Shown here piece by piece: positions 32,776 through 39,489 of a DNA stretch of 39,489 bases. Under the pieces are notes generated by a model. That model ran no database searches, was not told the DNA's origin, and saw only the letters and a program-made list of their open reading frames with translations. Location of the stretch: NCBI RefSeq assembly GCF_002947535.1, contig NZ_PUAP01000039.1, positions 1 to 39,489 of the forward strand. The letters are read 5' to 3'. Source of the stretch: Enterococcus mundtii (GTDB lineage: Bacteria; Bacillota; Bacilli; Lactobacillales; Enterococcaceae). How positions within the stretch are numbered: position 1 is the first letter of the stretch; the number at the start of each line of letters is the position of its first letter. A program made the position numbers and the translations under genes.

Positions 32776-34371
32776 TTGGGTGCAGAATTAAATCAAAAAT
32801 TATTTAGTGCGGCAGATAATCTCCGTAGCAAAATGGATGCGTCAGAATATAAAAATTATTTATTGGGGCTGATTTTCTATAAATATTTATCTGATCGTTT
32901 GCTGGAACAAGTGGTTCTTTTAGCAGATGAATCCTTAGAGGAATATGACACAGTAAGCAAACAAACAATGTTGTATCGTGAATTACTTTCAGATGAAGAA
33001 TCAAAAGAAGATCTGATTGCCACAATCGTGGATATTTTAGGGTATGCGATCTCACCAGAGTATCTTTTCAATGTGTTAGCAGATCAAGCAAAACAAGCAA
33101 TTTTTCAATTGAATGATTTAAACAAAGCCTTTGTGCAATTGTCTTCTACTTATAACCAGTTTAATGGGTTATTTGATGATGTTGATCTTCAATCAAAAAA
33201 ACTAGGAACCGATGAGCAACAACGAAATGTCACGATTACCGAAGTTATCAAGAAATTAAACGACGTAGATGTTTTAGGACATGATGGAGACGTGATCGGT
33301 GATGCGTATGAATTTTTGATCAGTCAATTTGCTTCAGAAGCAGGGAAGAAAGCCGGAGAATTTTACACGCCTCATATGGTTTCTGATATGATGGCACAAA
33401 TCGTGACGTTGGATCAAAAAGAACGACGATTCTTTAGTGTTTTTGATCCAACGATGGGTTCAGGTTCATTGATGTTAAATGTGCGTAACTACTTACCTCA
33501 CCCAGATAACGTTAAATATCATGGGCAAGAATTAAATACAACGACATACAATCTAGCAAAAATGAATTTGATTTTACATGGGGTAGATGCTGAAGAGATG
33601 AATCTCCGCAATGGGGATACGTTGAATAAGGACTGGCCAACAGATGAACCTTACACATTTGATGCAGTAGTGATGAACCCACCTTATTCGGCTAACTGGT
33701 CAGCAGATACGACCTTTTTAGATGATTCTCGGTTTAATCGTTATGGGAAATTAGCGCCAAAATCCAAAGCAGATTTTGCGTTTCTTCTTCATGGGTTCTA
33801 TCATTTGAAGGAAACAGGTACCATGGCCATCGTCTTACCACACGGAGTTTTATTCCGTGGCGCTGCAGAAGGGGTCATTCGTCAAAAATTATTAGAAGAC
33901 GGCAGTATTTATGCTGTGATCGGTATGCCTGCGAACTTGTTCTTTGGTACATCGATTCCAACGACGGTGATTGTGTTGAAGAAGAATCGTCAAACTCGAG
34001 ATGTATTATTCATTGACGCTAGTCGTGAATTTGTTAAAGGGAAAAATCAAAATAAACTATCGGAAGAAAACATTCAAAAAATCCTCGAAACCTACGCTGA
34101 AAGAAAAGATGTCGAGAAATACGCTCATTTGGCAACCTTTGATGAAATCAAAGAAAATGACTATAACTTAAATATCCCACGCTATGTAGATACTTTCGAA
34201 GAAGAAGAACCAATTGATATGGTTCATGTCGGAAATGACATCAAGAAGATACGACAAGAACAGCAAGTGCTAGAAAAAGAACTTTTAGAAGCTATCTCTT
34301 CCCTGCAAACAACACCTGAAAATGAAGCGTGGTTACAAGGTGCGCTGGAGGTGTTCAAACATGAGCAATGA
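32776..34371 (+). CDS. hsdM: Type I restriction-modification methyltransferase subunit HsdM
   Basis: 531 residues from TTG 32776, with SD aggag nine bases upstream. N-terminal HsdM_N domain to about residue 160; N6-adenine methyltransferase motif I DPTMGSGSL (224-232) binds S-adenosylmethionine, and motif IV NPPY (301-304) is catalytic. It methylates adenine in the target set by HsdS, protecting host DNA, and is required for both methylation and cutting. hsdS overlaps its end by 11 bases, indicating translational coupling. Confidence 0.95.
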   Translation: MGAELNQKLFSAADNLRSKMDASEYKNYLLGLIFYKYLSDRLLEQVVLLADESLEEYDTVSKQTMLYRELLSDEESKEDLIATIVDILGYAISPEYLFNVLADQAKQAIFQLNDLNKAFVQLSSTYNQFNGLFDDVDLQSKKLGTDEQQRNVTITEVIKKLNDVDVLGHDGDVIGDAYEFLISQFASEAGKKAGEFYTPHMVSDMMAQIVTLDQKERRFFSVFDPTMGSGSLMLNVRNYLPHPDNVKYHGQELNTTTYNLAKMNLILHGVDAEEMNLRNGDTLNKDWPTDEPYTFDAVVMNPPYSANWSADTTFLDDSRFNRYGKLAPKSKADFAFLLHGFYHLKETGTMAIVLPHGVLFRGAAEGVIRQKLLEDGSIYAVIGMPANLFFGTSIPTTVIVLKKNRQTRDVLFIDASREFVKGKNQNKLSEENIQKILETYAERKDVEKYAHLATFDEIKENDYNLNIPRYVDTFEEEEPIDMVHVGNDIKKIRQEQQVLEKELLEAISSLQTTPENEAWLQGALEVFKHEQ

Positions 34372-35584
34372 TACACAACCAGAAATTCGTTTCCCAGGAT
34401 TTACGGAAGCTTGGGAACAGCGTAAGGTTTTTGAAATTTCAAAAGTTACTTATGGTGGTGGTACCCCTAAAACTAATACAAAAGAATTTTGGAACGGTAA
34501 CATTCCATGGATTCAAAGTAGCGATTTAGAAATTAACAGATTATTTAATGTTTCTCCTAAAAAGAAAATTACGAATGAAGCTATTAAAAAATCTGCAGCA
34601 AAAATTATTCCTCCTAACTCAATTGCGATAGTTACACGAGTGGGGGTTGGTAAATTAGCATTAATGCCTTTTGAGTATGCTACTAGCCAAGATTTTTTAT
34701 CACTTTCAGAGTTACAAATAGATTCATATTTTGGAATCTTCTCTTTATATTCTATGCTTCAAAAAGAGCTTAAGAATATACAAGGAACATCTATTAAAGG
34801 AATGACTAAGTCAGATTTATTAGAGAAAAAAGTGACTATTCCAAAAAAATATGAAGAACAACAAAAAATCGGTAACTTCTTTAAACAACTCGACGACACT
34901 ATCGCTCTTCATCAACGTAAGTTAGATTTGCTGAAGGAAACGAAAAAAGGATTCTTACAAAAAATGTTCCCTAAAAACGGAGCAAAAGTGCCAGAAATTC
35001 GTTTTTCTGGATTTACGGAAGATTGGGAACAGCGGAGGTTATCTGATGTGGCTAGTATTGTCGGAGGTGGTACGCCAAGCACAAGTAATCCTGAGTATTG
35101 GGACGGTGACATTGACTGGTACGCTCCAGCTGAAATTGGTGACCAAATTTACGTTAGTAAAAGTCTGAAAACAATTACTGAATTAGGTCAACAAAAGAGC
35201 TCTGCTAAGATTTTGCCAATTGGAACTGTTCTTTTTACCTCTCGTGCAGGGATTGGAAATACTGCGATACTGGCAAAAGAAGGTACAACAAACCAAGGTT
35301 TTCAATCAATTGTTCCACACAAAAACAAACTCGATAGTTATTTCATTTTTTCAAGAACTCACGAGTTGAAACGATATGGTGAAGTAACTGGTGCAGGATC
35401 AACTTTTGCGGAAGTGTCAGGTAAGCAAATGGCAAAAATGCCAATCCTGATACCATGTATTAATGAACAAAGAAAAATTGGGGCATTCTTTGAACAACTC
35501 GACACCACCATCACCCTTCACCAACGCGAATTAGATTTACTAAAAGAAACGAAAAAAGGCTTCTTACAAAAGATGTTTGTCTAG
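34361..35584 (+). CDS. hsdS: Type I specificity subunit HsdS, two target-recognition domains
   Basis: 407 residues from ATG 34361 (SD ggagg, 34347-34351). Two half-subunits repeat the order PEIRF(P/S)GFTE(A/D)WEQR, a variable target-recognition domain beginning GGGTPKTN or GGGTPSTS, and a helical EQQKIGNFFKQLDDTI...KETKKGFLQKMF spacer. Each domain reads one half of a bipartite DNA site. The half-subunits share DNA repeats (34379-34422 with 34991-35034; 34922-34969 with 35531-35578) that could recombine to swap or delete domains. It sits between hsdM and hsdR in one operon. Confidence 0.95.
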   Translation: MSNDTQPEIRFPGFTEAWEQRKVFEISKVTYGGGTPKTNTKEFWNGNIPWIQSSDLEINRLFNVSPKKKITNEAIKKSAAKIIPPNSIAIVTRVGVGKLALMPFEYATSQDFLSLSELQIDSYFGIFSLYSMLQKELKNIQGTSIKGMTKSDLLEKKVTIPKKYEEQQKIGNFFKQLDDTIALHQRKLDLLKETKKGFLQKMFPKNGAKVPEIRFSGFTEDWEQRRLSDVASIVGGGTPSTSNPEYWDGDIDWYAPAEIGDQIYVSKSLKTITELGQQKSSAKILPIGTVLFTSRAGIGNTAILAKEGTTNQGFQSIVPHKNKLDSYFIFSRTHELKRYGEVTGAGSTFAEVSGKQMAKMPILIPCINEQRKIGAFFEQLDTTITLHQRELDLLKETKKGFLQKMFV

Positions 35585-35596
35585 GAGGGAAGAAGA

Positions 35597-38500
35597 ATGA
35601 AAATTAGTCATCGTGAGGAAGCAGAAGTCGAAGAACAGTTGATTCGTGTACTTGGGGAAGGACATAATCAGTGGACGTATCGTCCGGATCTAAAATCAGA
35701 AGAAGATCTTTGGGACAATTTACGCCAAAAAATCATCTCAAATAATCAAGCAGAACTGAATGATTCTCCTTTGACCGATAAAGAGTTTGAAACGATCAAA
35801 ACCGAATTATTGCTACGGACGAAAACCCCATTTGATGCTGCGAAATGGTTAAAAGGTGAAAATGGCATGGCACGAATCACGATTGAACGGGAAGATTCGC
35901 AGTTAGGCTCTATCTCATTGGTTCTTTATTCGAACCAAGATATTGGTGGGGGGATCTCTACCTATGAAGTGGTGCATCAAATTGCAAAACGTGGAAGTAA
36001 CATAGAAGCACGGGATCGACGTTTTGACGTCACCTTATTAATCAATGGATTACCGATTGTCCAAATCGAGTTGAAAGAAGTAACCGCAAAAGATGGCGTC
36101 TATCAGGCGTTTAACCAAATCAAAAAGTATGCAGAAGAAGGCATGTTTCGGAACAATATCTTTTCGACCTTGCAGTTGTTTGTGGTTTCCAATGAACAAA
36201 CGACCCGGTATTTTGCAAATGCCTTACCGAAAGACTTGCACCCTAAGTTTTTATTTAGTTGGCGAACGAAAGATAATAAGAAGGTAGAAAACTTATATGA
36301 GTTTTGCAAACAAGTGCTAAATATCCCGGATGCCCATCGCTTGATTGCGGATTATACGATTGTCAGTGAAGATCAAGACAATAAAACCCTCATGGTGTTA
36401 CATCCTTATCAAGTACATGCGATTCAAGCCTTGTTTATTGCTGCAAATAAACATCAATCAGGGTATGTGTGGCATGCGACAGGTTCAGGAAAGACGTTGA
36501 CTAGTTTTGTATCTACTAAGCTTTTAGCACGAAAATCGGGGATCGATCGAACGATCATGTTAGTGGACCGCAAAGATTTAGATAATCAAACCACCACAGA
36601 GTTTACGAAATTTGCTTCGGAATTTAATACTGGGATTTCTTCCGGGAACGCCAAAGCGAATAGCTTGATCGTGGGAACAGGAAGTGCCAAAGAGTTAAGT
36701 GAAACTCTGTTGGCAGATGCCAATGCGAATGTTGTGATTATTACAACCCGTCAAAAGCTAGATGCGGCGTTGAAATATGCAAAGAAACAAGAGGAGAAAA
36801 AAGGAACCAATCGCTTCCAAAAATTAATGGGGCAACATATCGTGTTTGTAGTAGATGAGTGTCATCGAGCGCTAAGTGCTGAAAATATGGAAGAAATCAA
36901 AAAAATGTTTCCGAAATCCACTTGGTTTGGCTTTACAGGCACACCGATTTTCCCTGAGAATCGGAAACAAGCCAAAGGACAATTGGCACGTACGACCCAT
37001 GATCAGTATGGAGAGGTCTTGCACACCTATACCATCAAGAATGCGCTAGAAGATGGCTCTGTCTTAGGATTTCAAGTAGAGCATGAAAACACCGTGGAGC
37101 CGACTTCATTAGAGAATAAAATCTATCGGAAATTAAAAGAAGTAGAAACATATGCAGAGTATTCATCAGAACAGATCAATCGTATGATCGATCAAATGGA
37201 GCCTGTCAAAAAAGAAAGTTATTTGGACCCTGCTGTTTTTGAAGCAGATGAACATATCCAAAAAGTCATTCATAAAATGTTCCGTCCAGATAATGCCTAT
37301 ACAAAATTTGATTTTCGAAATGGCCGTCCAACGAAATCTGCAATCTTAACCACGAGTTCCATTGACATGGCTAAAAAGTATTATCGAGCCATCAAAGAGA
37401 TGACGAAAGAGCCTGATTGGTTAACAAAAGAGTTTTCCGATCAGCCCATTCGTGAAGGACGAACGATGGAGGATCCTGATTTCCCAAGGATCGCTATTAC
37501 CTATTCATTGGAAGAAAATAACCAAGATTCAAGTGCCCAACAAGAAGAAATGAAAAAAATTATTGAGGAATATAATCAGTATTTTGATACTGCCTGGTCA
37601 TTAGCAGACATTGGGCGTTATAACGGAGATATCAATAATCGTTTGGCACGAAAAAGAGCGGAATTCAAACAATTTGGGAAACAAATCGATTTAGTGATCG
37701 TAGTGGATCGTCTATTGACAGGTTTTGATGCCCCTACGATTCAAACCCTATTTGTGGATCGTAATCTAGAGTATGCAGGATTGATCCAAGCTTTTTCACG
37801 TACGAACCGTACGTATCCAGAAAAAACCAAAGGACTAATTGTTACTTTCCGAAAGCCAGCGACAATGGAGAAGAATGTCGAGGATGCGACAAAACTGTAT
37901 TCAGAAGCTAAAGAAGAATCGGGATTAATTTATCCAAGTTATCAGGAATCCAAAAAAAGATTCAAACAAGCATATGGTAAGTTAAAAGAGGTTTCATCCA
38001 TGGAATCTATTGATGAACATACGCCTCTTGAAACTCGTATCGAATATGTCAAAGCATTCCAAGAATTGAATCGTGCGTATGAATCGTTAGTGACTTATGA
38101 CGACTATAATGATGATATGGTGAAATCCCCAATCTTGAACAATCAAATTCAACTTTTGGAAGAACAAATTGGTGTATATGAGACCGTGAAGGGGTCATTA
38201 ATGGAGGAAGAACCAGAAAAAGAGGGAGAAGATTTTTCAACGATCGAATTTTATAGTGAAAATACCACGAAGTTGTATGATATTGATTCTACTTATATTG
38301 ATCAATTACTAGGAACTTATGCTGCGAATAATTCAGATGCACGAGAAGAAATTGAAAAAGCTTTGGCTAAATTGAATAAAACAGAAGGAGTCAAAGAAGT
38401 TTACCGACAAATTTTAAATGCATTTGATGTGGGGACTTTAGATAGTAATGAAGATATCTTTGTCATTAAACGTCGCTATTTTACACAAGCAAGTGATAAT

Positions 38501-38746
38501 TTGATTCATACCTTTTCCAATGAGTGGTTTGTTTCTGAGAAAGAATTACATGCTTCTAATCTGCAATATATGCCAGGTGAAGATCCAATTCCTAATATGA
38601 AAGCAATTATCAACAGTAAGGATTACGAAGGATATAAAGCCAAACATCCAGAAGCGAAACCATTTAAATACCCACAAGAAATGAAGCGAGCATGGCGTAA
38701 AATGTTAGATGATGAGTTGATTCCACTTGAAAATGAATTGAGGTAA
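35597..38746 (+). CDS. hsdR: Type I restriction endonuclease subunit HsdR
   Basis: 1049 residues. The N-terminal nuclease has the PD-(D/E)xK residues in RRFDVTLLINGLPIVQIELK (Asp144, Glu158, Lys160). The SF2 translocase follows: Walker A ATGSGKT (294-300), DECH (420-423) and FTGTP. A C-terminal helical region docks on HsdM. Together with HsdM and HsdS it pulls DNA and cuts foreign DNA at a distance from the recognition site. SD aggaggg before ATG 35597, 12 bases after hsdS. No interruption is visible, so the system should be active. Confidence 0.95.
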   Translation: MKISHREEAEVEEQLIRVLGEGHNQWTYRPDLKSEEDLWDNLRQKIISNNQAELNDSPLTDKEFETIKTELLLRTKTPFDAAKWLKGENGMARITIEREDSQLGSISLVLYSNQDIGGGISTYEVVHQIAKRGSNIEARDRRFDVTLLINGLPIVQIELKEVTAKDGVYQAFNQIKKYAEEGMFRNNIFSTLQLFVVSNEQTTRYFANALPKDLHPKFLFSWRTKDNKKVENLYEFCKQVLNIPDAHRLIADYTIVSEDQDNKTLMVLHPYQVHAIQALFIAANKHQSGYVWHATGSGKTLTSFVSTKLLARKSGIDRTIMLVDRKDLDNQTTTEFTKFASEFNTGISSGNAKANSLIVGTGSAKELSETLLADANANVVIITTRQKLDAALKYAKKQEEKKGTNRFQKLMGQHIVFVVDECHRALSAENMEEIKKMFPKSTWFGFTGTPIFPENRKQAKGQLARTTHDQYGEVLHTYTIKNALEDGSVLGFQVEHENTVEPTSLENKIYRKLKEVETYAEYSSEQINRMIDQMEPVKKESYLDPAVFEADEHIQKVIHKMFRPDNAYTKFDFRNGRPTKSAILTTSSIDMAKKYYRAIKEMTKEPDWLTKEFSDQPIREGRTMEDPDFPRIAITYSLEENNQDSSAQQEEMKKIIEEYNQYFDTAWSLADIGRYNGDINNRLARKRAEFKQFGKQIDLVIVVDRLLTGFDAPTIQTLFVDRNLEYAGLIQAFSRTNRTYPEKTKGLIVTFRKPATMEKNVEDATKLYSEAKEESGLIYPSYQESKKRFKQAYGKLKEVSSMESIDEHTPLETRIEYVKAFQELNRAYESLVTYDDYNDDMVKSPILNNQIQLLEEQIGVYETVKGSLMEEEPEKEGEDFSTIEFYSENTTKLYDIDSTYIDQLLGTYAANNSDAREEIEKALAKLNKTEGVKEVYRQILNAFDVGTLDSNEDIFVIKRRYFTQASDNLIHTFSNEWFVSEKELHASNLQYMPGEDPIPNMKAIINSKDYEGYKAKHPEAKPFKYPQEMKRAWRKMLDDELIPLENELR

Positions 38747-39367
38747 ACGAGAAGAGTTAAGAAAATTGTACGATTCAAAGATAGTAGTAAAGTGGAAGTG
38801 TAGAAAATAGGGATAGATGTCTTTTTACTTGTTCACATTTTATAACGGAGTATTTAAGAAAGCTATTGATTAATGATTCTTCCATCTTTTTCATTCATTT
38901 ACCCCACCCCGTTGTTATATGACCGTGTTTCGAGAGGAATCTTTAAAAGCATAGGCTAACTAGGGGTTCCTTTTTATTTTGTCTTTTTTGAATCCGCTTA
39001 AGTGAAATGTATCTGAAATGAAACGGAGATAAAGTGATTTTTTGCTGTAACAGCAATACTTTAGTTGTTTCAGATACCATGTAACCCAAAATAGTTTATT
39101 GAGAAAATAGGAGAGTATTTGATACTAACTAGTAGGAAAAAATGAGATAAAAAGTAAATGGAATCGTTTCGGGTAGTCTGAAATAAAAAAATATACAGGC
39201 CTGTGGCACTTTACCTACGGGACTGTATATTTTTTACTCTCAGCGGGCTTGTTTTGACTCCGTCGTATTGATTTTAAATGATATTCGATGACCAATTAAT
39301 AGGTCGTTTTTGAAATTTTTGTCTCTATATTACTCAGTTTGATAATTATTGATAGATCGATTTGGGT
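38747..39367. other. Non-coding stretch with large hairpins
   Basis: No gene follows hsdR for about 620 bases. It holds a nested inverted repeat (gtatctgaaa at 39009-39018 with tttcagatac at 39068-39077, enclosing ttgctgtaacagcaa at 39042-39056) and a terminator hairpin (39185-39235). Otherwise AT-rich without clear coding. Confidence 0.5.
39185..39235. terminator. Bidirectional terminator hairpin
   Basis: aaaaaatatacag pairs with ctgtatatttttt (39191-39198 with 39223-39230 at the core), with A-run and T-run flanks. Confidence 0.75.
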
Positions 39368-39470
39368 CTATATCGGATGATCGATCTTTTTACGAATTAG
39401 GTCTTGCAGTGTCGCTATTTTCGTATCGTGTTCCGGCGTAATACGATAAACAACATCAAGTAGTTTAGTA
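39368..39470 (-). pseudogene. 3' end of an unidentified gene cut by an IS1216-type end
   Basis: Leftward the frame EPTKLLDVVYRITPEHDTKI, then ATLQDLIRKKIDHPI and TAG (39368-39370), is open up to the terminal repeat at 39471. It is therefore the C-terminal part of a longer protein truncated by the insertion. Family not recognised. Confidence 0.55.
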
Positions 39471-39489
39471 GGTTCTGTTGCAAAGTTTT
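39471..39489. mobile_element. Terminal inverted repeat of an IS6/IS1216-family element
   Basis: ggttctgttgcaaagtttt matches the known start of IS1216-type elements and is the complement of the scar end at 19625-19642. The element continues beyond the window. Confidence 0.85.

Overview
The window looks like accessory DNA of a low-GC Gram-positive coccus, most likely an Enterococcus plasmid or megaplasmid segment. The reasons are an Fst-family type I toxin locus, a DUF536-type plasmid protein, insertion sequences of the IS3, IS30 and IS6/IS1216 families, and AT-rich genes with consensus sigma-A promoters and strong Shine-Dalgarno sites. No replication initiator, relaxase, tRNA or rRNA is visible. 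The last 19 bases match the terminal inverted repeat of IS1216-type elements, so the window probably ends at a repeat-induced contig break.

Layout. 1-8 kb is a plasmid-maintenance zone. It holds small plasmid proteins (ribbon-helix-helix-like, MntA-like nucleotidyltransferase, two copies of a DUF536-like module, one deleted) and several strongly structured non-coding DNA segments. It also holds an Fst/par-type type I toxin-antitoxin locus, a membrane S41 peptidase, a leftward operon of exported proteins ending in a small Sm/Hfq-like protein, and a second candidate type I toxin-antitoxin locus. 8-9.2 kb holds a broken C5-cytosine methyltransferase fused at its end to a truncated thioredoxin-like gene and a small membrane protein. 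9.3-12.1 kb holds a class III Fic protein with a serine resolvase, then an IS3-family element.

12.4-18.5 kb is a beta-glucoside locus: a divergent RpiR-type regulator, GH4 6-phospho-glucosidase, Gfo/Idh/MocA oxidoreductase, PTS EIIC and GH1 6-phospho-beta-glucosidase. The EIIC lacks local IIA and IIB partners. 19.2-19.65 kb is a scar of a resolvase fragment joined to a decayed IS6-family 3' end. 19.65-28.8 kb is a complete fructo-oligosaccharide/sucrose locus with visibly higher GC: a LacI repressor facing an operon of GH32-like protein, solute-binding lipoprotein, two permeases, GH32 fructosidase, ROK fructokinase and MsmK-like ATPase. The sugars would enter by ABC transport, be cut inside the cell, and the fructose phosphorylated.

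28.9-32.5 kb holds a decayed serine recombinase, an intact small tyrosine recombinase, a second Fic-domain protein whose catalytic His position is Gln, an unknown 125-residue protein, and an IS30-family transposase with one in-frame stop. 32.8-38.7 kb is an intact type I restriction-modification system (hsdM, hsdS, hsdR). The remainder is non-coding sequence with large hairpins, a truncated gene 3' end and the IS1216-type end.

Themes: an unusual number of otherwise open genes with one or two in-frame stops; two Fic genes each next to a site-specific recombinase; and at least two RNA-regulated toxin loci missed by ORF-based annotation.
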